Of a DNA stretch of 64,000 nucleotides, positions 25,329 through 37,199 are shown piece by piece. The stretch lies in assembly GCF_030272615.1 (NCBI RefSeq), contig NC_081407.1, forward strand, positions 146,693,744 to 146,757,743, read 5' to 3'. This stretch comes from Cryptomeria japonica. Taxonomy: Eukaryota; Streptophyta; Pinopsida; Cupressales; Cupressaceae. The translations under genes were made by a program, and so were the position numbers. The notes under the pieces were generated by a model. That model saw only the letters and a list, made by a program, of their open reading frames with translations, was not told where the DNA came from and ran no database searches. Numbering within the stretch: the first letter of the stretch is position 1; each line of letters opens with the position of its first letter.

Positions 25329-25615
25329 CAAAAACGCGCAACCGCGTCTGTGTCAGTGCCAGGCGCGTCTGTGTCCAACAGGCGCATCTGTGTCGGGTCC
25401 AGGTGCGTCTATGCCTGGGACCGCGTTTGTGAGTAATGCGAGCGCGTTTGTGAATTCCAGACGCGTTTGTGCTCTTTAGGGGCGTCTGTGTTCCCTGGCC
25501 GCGTTTATGAAGGATTTAGGCACGTATGTGTTCAGAAAGCGCGTCTATGTTGCAGAAGCGCGTTTGTGCAGTCTATAAGCGCGTTTATGAGTTTAAAGCG
25601 CGTTTGTGTGTCGAA
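25329..25615 (+). repeat. GCGTCTGTG array in the PMD intron (T2)
   Basis: About 14 copies of a 9-11 bp motif, (G)CGCGT(C/T)TGTG, in the same direction as the PMD gene, separated by unrelated 8-18 bp spacers. The same motif forms two arrays in the leader of the opposite transcription unit. Confidence 0.85.
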
Positions 25616-25736
25616 AATGCATAGTTTGAGTCGTCTAGGTCAAATCGGCAGTTCTGTGATGAACATACACTGTCGATTGGATAAGCTGCTGAGAGGATAC
25701 ACTCAAGCAAGTCCTCTAGGAAGACTAGGATAGATC

Positions 25737-25980
25737 AAGGCACTTTGTGATGAACATGGAGCACCAAGATAGGCAGCACTTTGTGATGAATAGGGAGTGC
25801 GAATGTGAGTAACACTTTGTGATGAATAGGGAATGTCACACACGTAGTACTTTGTGATGAACAAGGAGCACTACTAGGATAGATAGCAACACTTTGTGAT
25901 GAACAGTGAGTGTCACTAGGATAGGTAAGCGTATGCATTTAGATAGTGAGTAGCATTTTGTGATAAACAGTGAATGCCAC
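25737..25980 (+). repeat. Hairpin repeats with constant loop in the PMD intron (T2)
   Basis: Six units of about 40 bp share TTTGTGATGAACAGGG or close variants. Flanks pair differently in each unit: GCACT/AGTGC (25777-25799), ACACT/AGTGT (25889-25913), GCATT/AATGC (25953-25977). Others pair with one or two mismatches. A related TCTGTGATGAACAT copy is at 25654. Confidence 0.8.
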
Positions 25981-27981
25981 TATAACTGACATGATTGAGT
26001 TGCTTGACTGCAGGAGTATCTGCCTATGCTGGAGTCACGGGAGAGATTCCCGTCGACTCAGAGATTGCGACCAGAGTTGTAGATTCAGGACAGGATTGCT
26101 ATTGAGGAGATGGGCCTCAGACATGTGCTATATGTGCCCGAGTTTCGGGCAAACATGGGTTTGCTGACTACACTGGCGGAGAGATGGCACTCCGAGACTT
26201 GCACGTTTCACTTGCCTATGGGAGAGATGACAGTGACCCTCGAGGATGTGTACAGGATACTGCATATACCGATCGATGGAGAGATGATTCCATATGATCG
26301 AGATGGAGACAGGGAGGCGCTTAGACGGGTATTCCAGGATCCTGGTTTGGAGATGAGAGCAGGGCACGTGGCATGGGATACCATGACCACGACAGGGTTA
26401 GCGCTGCCAGCTGTTATTGGAGGGGCCATCAGTGGTTTCTTATGTGCAGACAGGGCTACACGGGGATTGGCAGTGGGCTGGGGAGGAGCACTGGAGATAC
26501 TGGTGACTGAGCACACTAGATATGCATTGGGGCCATGTGTCCTGGCACACTTATATTATGAGCTGCATCAGTTTGTCTATCACGGATCAGTAGGACTGGG
26601 CTGCGGAGTGACTCTGTTACAGGTGTGGGCATATGAGCACCTTCCTATCACACGGCCTATTCATTTCAGGGGCAGAGGACATGGATGGAGTTTTGTACAT
26701 TTGTATGATATGATTACGTCACAGCCTCGGATTGGCCGGCTGGAGCACTGGAGGCGGGTTATAGATGACATTGACATGGTCATCTGGAGGCCGTACCTGG
26801 GGTGCGAGGAGTGGGAGGACGATGCCGTGGAGTTTCCCTATACATTCAGGAGCAGGTATCTGATTGGGCGTACGCCCTACATACTGGAGAGGCAGCTGGT
26901 TGACAGGGTTGGGAGACAGTTCGGCAGGATCCAGAGGATGTCGCGAGGCTCGGGCATGTATGCCCGCATAGTCAGGGATCAGGCTCAGTTCAGACCACTG
27001 TTATCATATGATCAGGCCGTGACATAGATGACAGAGATGCTGCCACTACCTTGGGATATGTGGCCAGAGGTGGAGGATGCAAGGATGGACGCAGAGTATG
27101 CTGCGTATTGGGCAGAGCATCCATTTCCGAGGTTGACAGATCCGGGAGAGCTGTTGGAGGGAGAGGTTGGAGGGGATGATGATGATGATGGTGGAGAGGA
27201 TGGAGGCAGGGGCCGACGGAGGCGGAGAGGAGTAGTGGGGGAGAGGCGAGTGGCACCTCGGAGGGAGGGAGGACAGGAGGGAGCAGCCCAGGTGGTGAGG
27301 GGTCGAATTGGATTGCCCCTACATGTACGAGCAGCACAGGGTCCTAGAGAACAGGGACCTAGACAGGTGCAGGGACAGGGACAGGTGTAGGCTCCCAGGC
27401 AGGGTCAGAGACAGGTACCTATTCAGGCACCTAGACAGGTACAGGGGGAGGCACAGGTGCAGGCACCTGCAGAGGAGGAGCCACAGGCAGAGGCTGAGGG
27501 TGGTGAACCTGAGGAGGATGAGCTGCTAGAGCTGAGAGAGATCTGCCAGGGCCAGGCAGACGAGATTACGGATTTGGAGTGGGAGAGGGATCGCCTCAGG
27601 ATCAGGCTCCGAGACACAGAGCGAGAGAGAGACCAGGCCATCCAGCGATATACTGAGGCTGAGGCAGCTCTGAGGGCAGGGAGGCAGGCGGCAGAGGACG
27701 CAGGGGCAGGCTACGCATATGTGCTGCGAGCTGGAGAGGAGATTGGGTATTGGAGGGACCTGTACTATGGTGCCGTGCCAGCGGATCAGTGGGCGAGGAG
27801 CTTCCATAGATCGTCACGCACAGCGACGACTACGGGAGGGAGTCGTAGGAGGCAGGCATCTAGCGGTGGGGTCATGGGTCCTCCACCACCACCAGACAGG
27901 CAGGGTGATCCTGGAGCAGGTCCATCTACAGCTCAGCGTCCGTCGAGGCCAGGCGGCTCCGAGGGAGGGAGTTCATCATAG

Positions 27982-29687
27982 CCATAGAGGGCTCCCCTTT
28001 GTATCAGTATTTGTACCATTTTTGTATTGTAGACACCTGTGGGTGATTTTGTAGCCATATGATTCTTTTGACATCATTGTATCATGACACACTTGATTAT
28101 ATATGAGAGATGATCCATTTTTGCGACAACTATATGCATGTGTACCTTATGTGATGAAATGTTCTTATGTGATACATGTTTTATGATATGGATGCTTATA
28201 TGATGCAATGCAATATATTTTTGTTCTTTTATGTTTTATATGTGATGCATGATGCAAATGTGAATGTATGTAATGCAAATGAATATGATAATGCCAATGA
28301 TTATTTACATGATGAAAATGTAAGATGTGCTAACATGTGTTGTATGCAGGATGTGATGCAATTGTGATATCTATATGTATGTATGAAATGCTTATATGTG
28401 GTGATGCAGGTGTAAACTATATGAAATGCAAATGTTTTTGATGTGTCATTATACTCAGTCATGTGATAGCAGGCTACGCGGACTCGAGAAGGATGATGGA
28501 AGTCAATCAAGAAAGGGGGATGAAAGATAGAAGATATGAAAGTGAAAGAGCTTCTTGTGTGTTATCATCATTGAGCTTTATTATGGCAAGTAGGTTATGA
28601 CAATCGAGGCATATGTTTGACCCAGAAAGTCATTGTACCCGTTTGCATGGAGATAAGACAGTCACAAACAAGGAATGCCCCAGTTCATACTAGACTCATA
28701 GTGTCCTCATATCCTTGGACAAGTCATAGCATTACTAAGAGACAATCCACAGACAGCAAACAAAATAGGTGACGATACCCCATCCTCGCCTTTCTAGTCA
28801 AAGACATCCTAGAGATAGAATCTCTAGTCAAAGACATCTTGGAAAAGCTAAAAGACATGTCACCAAAAGATAAAATCAAAAGAAAACCAAGACTCGACAC
28901 CAACATCCACTGTAGTCCTCAAGTTTAGTGTCTTTTGTCACTTGTATAAGTCTTATTTGATTGTGGTCACAATGTTCACTTTCACAAAAAGGATAGATAG
29001 CACTGAACCATATGTTGTCTGAGTCTGTTGAAAGATTTGATTTTGTTGAAGCCCATTGTTGCTACTGTATCTCATCTGAAACTGACTAAATCCATGAAAC
29101 TGATACTTTATTGCGAAGAAGATGAAACTTTATTGCGGATTTGTGATGCAAATGTTGCTTTATTGCGGATTGTGCGCAGATAGACTTGAAGGAAGCTGGA
29201 AGAAACTGTACTCCTCGAAACATGTGATGTTCTCAGTTCCACACCCATCACTAGACGTAGGAATTGGCCGTAGTCACAGATAAGATCTGATTTATTATGG
29301 ATGGAAAGGGATGTGAAAAGAGAGGGTTATGGATGGCTAACCAATCTTAGGTAGATCAATAATAAGCCATGATGGGAATGGGTAAGTTTATTGTGGATGA
29401 ATAGGTTGTGAGTGTGTGTGAAGTGAAAGGATGAAAGAGAATCCTGAAGGAGGGAGGAGCAATGTCTCTACGCATGGCGCTGGTGACCTAGTTTTCACCA
29501 TGGTACTTGCCTAGGGCGCCACCGAAGTGGTTTTCACCGTTGGACGAAATTATTTCTCTTTACTTTTTTCGATTTTTCAATTTTTTTTTGTGTCACAAGG
29601 CGCCTGTTTGCCAGGTTTTCACCAAGTAACGATTTTTTTTGTTTTTATAATTTTTTTTGTATTTTTGAATTAGGATACTTTGAAGAG
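27982..29687. other. Spacer between PMD gene and gag-pol in T2
   Basis: No credible gene. It separates the convergent 3' ends of the PMD gene and gag-pol. On the minus strand it carries a cluster of AATAAA hexamers in (C/G)CAATAAAG context (29110-29180) that T1 shares. The part near the PMD end (28120-28450) is rich in ATGCAAATG-like simple sequence. Confidence 0.6.
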
Positions 29688-32600
29688 CTATGTGTAAAAC
29701 CTGCGAAGGTGCATGCTGTTGATAGGATCCTCCAAGGGTTGACCTTCTGTAGTTGAGAGCTGATATGCCCCAGATCCATATACCGCTGTAATGATGTAAG
29801 GACCAAGCCAGTTTGGTTCGAACTTGCCCTTCTTATCTCTGTCTTGCTGATTCTTGGGGTTCTCTCTGAGGACTAAGTCACCTACTTCAAATGTGCAAGG
29901 CTTGACTTTGTGATTGTAACTGCGACTCATTCTTTGTTGGTAAGCCTTGAGATGATTAAAAGCAGTGTGTCTTCGTTCCTCCAATAGTTCTAGTTCTTGT
30001 AAGCGAGAGACCCTGTAATCTTCATCGTTGATTATGTTTCTCAAAGAGACCCGTAAAGAAGGTAACTCAACCTCAATAGGAAAGATGGCTTCAACGCCGT
30101 AGACAAGTGAGTAGGGTGTAGCTCCTGTAGGTGTGCGAACACTTGTACGATAGGCCCAAAGTGCAGGATTGAGTTGGATATGCCAGTTACGGCCAGCGTC
30201 ATCGATTGTCTTTTTAAGGATTTTGAGAATTGTTTTGTTAGACGCCTCAGCTTGGCCATTACCTTGGGGGTAATATGGTGTGGAGAAACGGTGAGAGATA
30301 TGGAAGCGGTCACAGAGTTCACGAACATCCTGATTTTTGAAGGGACGCCCGTTATCAGTGATAATGGAAGTAGGAATCCCGTATCGGCAAATGATGTAAT
30401 TAAGGATGAAGGTAGCAATTTGTTTTCCAGTGACTTGTGTGAGAGGCACGGCTTCAATCCATTTTGTAAAATACTCTATGGCTGTGATAATGAATTTATG
30501 ACCATTAGAAGAAGGAGGGTGAATCTTGCCTATGAGATCGAGTCCCCACTGACAAAAGGGCCAAGGAGACGCAAGTGGTTGTAGTTCTTGTGCCGGCGCA
30601 TGTATGAGGTCTCCATGAATTTGACACTGCTTACACTTCTTGACAAACTGATATGCATCTTTTTCCATAGTAGGCCAGTAGTATCCAGTCCTGATAAGTT
30701 TCTTGGCCAAGGTAGGACCACTAGTATGCGGGCCACATATCCCTTCATGCACTTCTCGTAACGCAATCTGAGCTTCGTCACTCTCTAAACATCTAAGAAG
30801 GGTGCCATCTAGACCTCGTCGGTATAGGATATCAGCTAAAATGACGTATCGAGAGGATTGGCGAATGAAAGTGCGGCGTTGATTGTTTGATAGATCGGGA
30901 GGTAAGATATTGTCGCGAAGGTATGTGAATATGGAACCATATAACTGGGATTCAGGACCAACAACACATATCATTTCCGTAGGAGTGATCTCATATGATG
31001 GAATCAGCAAGTTGTCTACCAGGAACTCATAACAGGTCTCATTTTGCGGCAGATCAATGAGCGAAGCAATTGTAGCCATGGCATCTGCAACACGATTCTG
31101 TTCTCTTGGTATCTGCTCAAAATCTATCTTTGTAAAGTGCTGTTTCAGATCATCTACCAGTTGTTTGTAAGGCATTAGTTTTTCATCTTTTGTTTGGTAA
31201 TCATCAGTTGCTTGCCGTATGACCAGTTGAGAATCCCCAAAAACACGAAGTTCCTGGATCTTCCACTGAACTGCAATTCTTAATCCAGTTGTTAATGCCT
31301 CATATTCCGCTATATTGTTGGTGCAAGGAAATGATAAGCAGTATGATTTTAGTATAGAATCGCCTTGAGGAGTTATAAAGAGTATACCCGCTCCTGCCTC
31401 GTGCTATGTATATGAGCCGTCAAAATATAATTGCCATGACTTTGCAGGTGATATTGTTAGAATGGACTCATCTGAAAATTCTGACTGTAGAGGAACATCA
31501 TCTATCATGGGAGCATCTGCCAATTGATCTGCAATGGCTTGTCCTTTGATTTCTTTCCTGTCCACGTACTCAATGTCAAATTCACTCAGAATCATTACCC
31601 ACTTGGCCAGCCGCCCAGTAAGTGTAGCTTTGTTGAGAAGATATTTTAGTGGATCAATTCTGGCAATCAACTTAGTCTTGTGAGTGAGCATATAATGTCA
31701 TAACTTCTGTGAAGAAAAGACCACAGTGAGACATGCACGTTCGATTGGAGTGTAGTTTAGCTCATATCCCACCAATGTGCGACTGATATAGTAGACTGCT
31801 TTTTCCTTGCCGTCAGGTATTTGTTGTGCTAGGAGTTCCCCCAGTGCCGTTGGAGTAGCTGATATGTAAAGTAACAACGGTTGATCTGGAATGGGTGGCA
31901 TTAAGACTGGTGGGTTCAAAAGATAGTCTTTGAGCGTCTGAAAAGCCTGTTGACAGTTCTCATCCCATTTGAACTTGATATTTTTATGTAGCAGGTGCTG
32001 AGAAGGAGTACACTTATCTGCAAGTTGTGCTATGAATCTTCGTATGGACTGGAGTCTCCCTTGTAAAGATCAAAGTTGACTGATATTCTTGGGTGGCGGC
32101 ATGTCCAAGATAGCCTTTACTTTTGTTGGATCGGCCTCGATTCCCCCTTTAGACACAATGAATCCTAGGAGCTTCTCGGAGGTTACTCCAAAGACACATT
32201 TCTTTGGATTTAGTCTGACCTTATATTTTTCTAGTCGATCAAAGACAACTGAAAGTATGTCCAAGTGGGTGTCTCTGTCTATTGATTTTCCCAAAAGATC
32301 GTCAACATAATCTTCCACGGTTATGTGCATGAGATCATGAAAGATAGTCGTCATCGCTCGTTGATACATGGCACCTGCATTTTTCAGCCCAAAGGGCATG
32401 ACGTTCCAATAGAAGGTTCCCCATGGACAAGTGAATGATGTTTTATGTTGATCTTCGGGTGCAATCCTGATTTGATTATATCCAGAAAATCCGTCCATTA
32501 AGGATAACATTTCATGACCTGCTGTGAGATCAACGATCAAGTCTATGTTTGGTAATGGGAAATCGTCCTTTGGGCAAGCCTTGTTGATATCTCTGAAGTC

Positions 32601-35600
32601 TGTACATATTCGGATACTACGATCTGGTTTGCTGATAGGTACCAAATTGGAGATCCATTCGGGATAATCAATTGGTCGTATGAATCCGACATCCAATAAT
32701 TTCTCCAGTTCTGCCTTGACGAGTAATGCCACTTGTGGATGCATTTTCCTCAATTTCTGTTTTACTGGTTTTGCCCCCGGTTTGACTGTCAAATGATGCA
32801 TAACCAAATCCGGATCCAGTCCAGGCATATCAGCATATGACCATGCAAAGTTGACTTGTCGTTCCTTGAAGAAGCTTATGAATTTTGTCCTTTCGGCCTC
32901 TGTCAAAGATTGCGCCAAAAATATGTTGTGTGGAACCTCTTCTGTACCAATATTTGTCTTTATAGTCTCCTCTACCAACATGGATGATTTTTCCTCATAT
33001 GATGCTGGGAGAATGTCGAGCCTTCCATCTTCGGGTGCCTCAGAGAGGTTTTTGCCCTCAAATACGTCCTTTCTTTTTACTTTTTTGGGGTCAGATAGCG
33101 CCACAGTGTGGTTTTCGCCATAAGACCCTTGTTTTGTTTTTATCTTCACATTTTTGCGACTAGAAGGCCCAACACCCTCACCAAAGTATGCCCCATTGTT
33201 GAGTTCTATGGTGTATCCTGCTTTGTGGTCTCCAGGGGGAAGATCATCTCAAATGCCAAGATAGTCGACAATAGCTTCGTCATTTTGAAATGTATCAAAT
33301 TGTGCTGGTCCTTCATGATCCTAGTCAATGAGTTGGGGGTGAACAAGGGGAAGGTCATTAGTGTTTTCAGAGTTTGTTGGACTAATAGTGAAGATGTGGT
33401 TATATTCAGGTATGTCAAGGCAATCGTCGAGGTCATCGATGGCACTCTCCTCATCAGTTTTTTTCATGAGCGAATCCAAATTGTCATCACTAGTAGCGCC
33501 TTCTGGGACAGGTGTCCTCATCCTATGCGATTTCAACCTAGGACCTTGAAATGAAGACTGTACGGGATCCTTATGGGTTGGTTCTTGACCAACTCTGAAC
33601 TTTTTGTAAAATTCCTCCTCCTCTGTAGGTTCATCTGGCTCTCTGAATGTCTCGGTAAGCTCATAGTCACTGGAGGATTTGTCTGAACCCCTTTCCCACT
33701 CATTAGAATCTGTGGAAGGATAATCCTCTTATTGAACTTCGACAACTTTGATTCGCCATGCCTCTTTTGTTCTTTTATTGTGAATCTTGGAATTCAGAAA
33801 ACCGAGTCCCTTGGAGCGTTCTCTTCTTGTAGTTAGCTCAGGTTGTAAGGGCTCCATGACACCTTCTTTGCGTAACCCGAGAGGGATTTTTCCATCATAC
33901 CCGAATTTTTGTAGAATTTTAAAGCCTTTGCCATAGTTCTCACAGGGTATAATAGTCTAATCATGTGTGTCCTCTTCACTATCTTTATAAAGCATTTTGT
34001 ATAAATTTTCCTCTTCTAGTTCGCCCCATCTTTGAAAGATGGTAGGATCCCATTTGAGTATCATGATGGAGATTTGCTTGTTAGGATGTGGCCTCCCATA
34101 TTCTTTTGGGGAGCTCAGGACTTGTCATAAAAACATTGTTTGATTCAAAGTGTATTCTCCCATGCCTTTGTCTTGAAACTTGCCTCTAAGTTCACCTTGT
34201 TTGGATGTCGAGGGTTTTAATGACTCAGGATCGATGTATGCTGAAGAAGGAGTAGCCTCACGATTACTGGGAATGATAGTTTCATTATGTGACCTCAAGT
34301 TATTGCAATATATGAATGGATTTGGATCACCGTTGACTGTTACCTCGACTCCATTATGAGGAAACTTAATGCATTGATGGTATGTTGATGGGACTGCCCT
34401 CATTTCATGAATCCAAGGATGTCCTAGCAATATGTTATACGTGAGATCTAGATCTAGGACTTGACAAACCACATCCTTTGTGACTGGCCCAATTCTTAGC
34501 GGTAAGGTGACCGTGCCCTTGGATGAGCGCTCTTCATCATCATAAGCCTTGATGGTGATTTGGTTTGTAGCATTCACAGCCTTGTCAGAATATTCCAATT
34601 GTCTTATGGTACTCAAGGTACAAATATTTAGACCTGCTCCTCCATCTATTAGGACTCGCTTGATTCTATGTTTATGTATGAAAGCTTCAACGTGTAAAGG
34701 TGCATTATGTGGCTGACTTATGGAGGCGTCATCGGCTTCTGTAAATGTAAGGGAATGTGGAATGGATAGGTATCCCACCATGGCTTGAAACTGATCCACG
34801 TTCAGATCCGTAGGGACAGCAGTGTCTCTCAAGATTTTGTCAAGGATAGCTTTATGTGCAGGGGATATACGTAGAAGCTCCAAAATGGAGATGAGCGCGG
34901 GTGTCTTCCCTAATTGTTCTACAAGGTCGTACTCAGGCTTGATTGATAAAGGATTGGTATTCTTAGTGGAGGTACCTGGCAATGTAATCTTACCTCGATG
35001 GGTTGTAACATGACATTCAGAGGTAGATTCGGAGGAAGATCCCACACCTTTTAGGACAATCTTGGGTCTCTGAGAAGGATTCTCAGGATTTTTGTTTTTG
35101 ATAGTGATAGTAGAAATATGATTGTCCATTGAGATGTGATTGATAGTAGAATCATAATTGTAAGGTGCTCTAGTGTAATTGGCTTGATCATCTGTGACTT
35201 TGCCTTTTCCTTTGTCATGTTTTGGGAATGGTTCCTTAAACATCTCATGCTCTTGATTAGATGAATGTCCCTCAATCTCAATGTCGCCTCTATCAATGAG
35301 ATCTTGCACAATGTTTTTCAATCGATGGCAATTACTTGTCTTATGACCCTTTCTCTTATGAAACTCACAAAATTCATCATCATTCCACCAATTTGGTTTG
35401 ACCTTTGGTTCATATGGAGGAAAATCTAGAACTGTGATCACTTTGTTTGCCACAAGCTTTTTGAATACTGATTCAAGTGGTTCTCCCAATGGGGTGTACT
35501 TCCTTCGCGGTTTAGCAGTTGTTTGATTGTTCACCTGATTGTTGGTAGAACTTGATCGAGAAAAGACGAACTTTGGTCTCACTGTATTGGCATCAACAAC

Positions 35601-37199
35601 GCCATCATTAACTGTGTTCTTGTTCTTGTTCCAAAATTTTGGTTTGTCCTTTCCCTTAAAGTCCTCTTTGTTTTCTTTGAATAGCTTGATAACTCCTTGT
35701 TCAATTAAGACCTTTTCTGTTGCTAGGCCCTTTTCAATAACATCCTTGAATGTAGACAAACAAGCTTTCTTGAGATCATATCCAATAGCCTTGTTAACAT
35801 TTTGTGTGAACATTTCTACCATTTGTTTTTGCGGGATTTCGCAAGAGCATCTGCTAGCTAAGTTTCTCCATCTCTGTAAAAATGTTGCGAAAGATTCTCC
35901 TTCCTTTTGTTTAGTATTGCACAGGGTAGTAACTGAGACATCTGTTTCAATGTTGTAAGAGAAATGCTGAATGAATGCCTCTGCCAAGTCGCCCCATGAC
36001 TTAATACCAGGGGGTAATTGAGAAAACCATTCCATAGCTTGATCGCCTAAGCTCTGTGGGAACAACCTCATCAAGTATGTTTCTTCTGCCGCTACCTCAA
36101 TGCAAGCTGTGAAGAATTGTCTTATATGTGCCTTGGGGTCTCCTCTCCCTCTATATTTGTCAAATTTTGGCGTTACAAAGTGTGGAGGAAATGGAGGCAT
36201 TGGAATGCTCTTATCAAAGGGATAAGGACATATATCTCTCATAGTGTATGTAGGTTTTGATGTACTCATGTCCTCCATTTTCTTTTGTAGATCCCTAATT
36301 TGTTGCTCCAAATTATTCTTGGGAGGGGATTGATTTCTTGTAGCATACCCCATGTTTGAAATGCCCATTTGAGGAGGAGCTTGTTGCATGTATGGATGAT
36401 ACTGATCGTAGACATGTCCATATGGAGGTCTATATTGTTGCGACATATATGGAGCACTTGGCATAACTTCATGTTGAGGGACTCCATATCTGTTTTGTGT
36501 ATATAAACCATATTGAATAGGCCTTTCATTTTCCATTGTGTTGCCCCCAATTTTGACATGAGGTCTCCTTGTGTCAAAATTTTGAGGATGTCCTTGAGTA
36601 TCCACTTGTTTTGATTGATCCACACCTTGAGCATGTGTTTGAGCATAAGGCCTCCATGATGGTCTTTGAGTGTAAGTATCATATGTTTGAGCTTGTGTAT
36701 GTGGGATTGCTGGTTTTTGAAGCAAAACTGATGGTGACTCAGGCATCATATTATTCAGTCCTCTATTTCCTCCACTATTTGGTCTCCTTTGATCCATGTT
36801 GAGTTGAGTTTGCTGTGAGGGTCGACTTTCTATAAGTTGAGATAAGTCAAAATCATGCGGTATTTTAGCTCCACTTTGTGCCATCATGTGTAAAAAGTAT
36901 TGATGATCTCTCCTCATTATCTCTTCAACCAATCTATTGAATTGAGGATTCATTATGGATTCTTCTATGTCTGCTGATAGTATTGAAGAATTGTCAACAT
37001 TGTCATTGTGCGTAGCATTGTTGTTTATAGTGTTTGTGCTTTCCACATTTGGATTATGTCTATAAAAATTCATGTCTGGTAATGTAGTGTGCTCAGGATT
37101 GTAGAATAGATCATTGTCATACTCATAAGAACTCATGTTTACGGATTCTTGAGCTTCTTTAGCTATTCTCCTAGATTTTTGAAGGCGGGTTTCAACCAT
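29688..37199 (-). pseudogene. T2 gag-pro-pol, single 2,504-codon frame with stops
   Basis: One frame with no net indel, exactly the length of T1's (7,512 bp). The gag-protease part (37199-34125, 1,024 residues) is uninterrupted: Retrotrans_gag core near residues 345-470, a CX2HX4HX4C-type knuckle (CEFHKRKGHKTSNC) near 610, protease active site LIDGGAGLN near 850. Then come the G-patch-like segment, RT with YVDD (about 32305), a degenerate first RNase H, a second RNase H (YFDGSYT) and integrase (HHCC; D-D-E in GLDLIG, TDNGRPF, GQAEASN). Stops lie near 34125, 33957, 33732, 33323, 33250, 32070, 31698 and 31404. Nearly all are CGA to TGA, CAG to TAG or TGG to TAG against T1, and none is shared with T1. 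The dual RNase H places it in the Tat lineage. Confidence 0.93.

Larger units (their letters stand above)
25224..26013 (+). other. Intron of the PMD gene in T2
   Basis: 790 bp, GTAAGT...CTGCAG, phase 0 on both sides. It holds a GCGTCTGTG array (25329-25615) and a repeated-hairpin block (25737-25980). The T1 intron is 510 bp and lacks most of the GCGTCTGTG array. Confidence 0.75.
25158..27981 (+). pseudogene. Plant mobile domain (PMD) gene in T2, two exons
   Basis: Exon 1 is 25158-25223 (22 codons, starting MAFIHRFDR) and ends at a GTAAGT donor. Exon 2 is 26014-27981 after a CTGCAG acceptor, in the same phase. Exon 2 carries the plant mobile domain (aminotransferase-like PMD, as in MAIN/MAIL1 proteins and some plant transposons): TFHLPMGEMTVTLEDVYRIL, VWAYEHLP and WRPYLG are its hallmarks. 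After it come an Asp run followed by an Arg run (about 27175-27235), a Gln/Val-rich repeat (27350-27460), a coiled coil (27510-27690) and a Gly/Ser/Pro tail. The family's role is linked to silencing and genome stability in Arabidopsis; a role here is unknown. In-frame stops lie at 26080, 27025 and 27388; T1 has sense codons at each. It lies antisense to gag-pol and converges on it. Confidence 0.82.

Noticed and set aside
25737-25980. Intronic box C/D snoRNA cluster (each unit contains GTGATGA, a perfect C-box)
   Set aside because: Units are only about 40 bp, no D-box (CTGA) is placed near a paired terminal stem, and guide regions cannot be recognised. The hairpin explanation fits better.
26128-26516. 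Minus-strand ORFs opposite the PMD exon
   Set aside because: Shadows of the high-GC PMD coding strand; no family resemblance.
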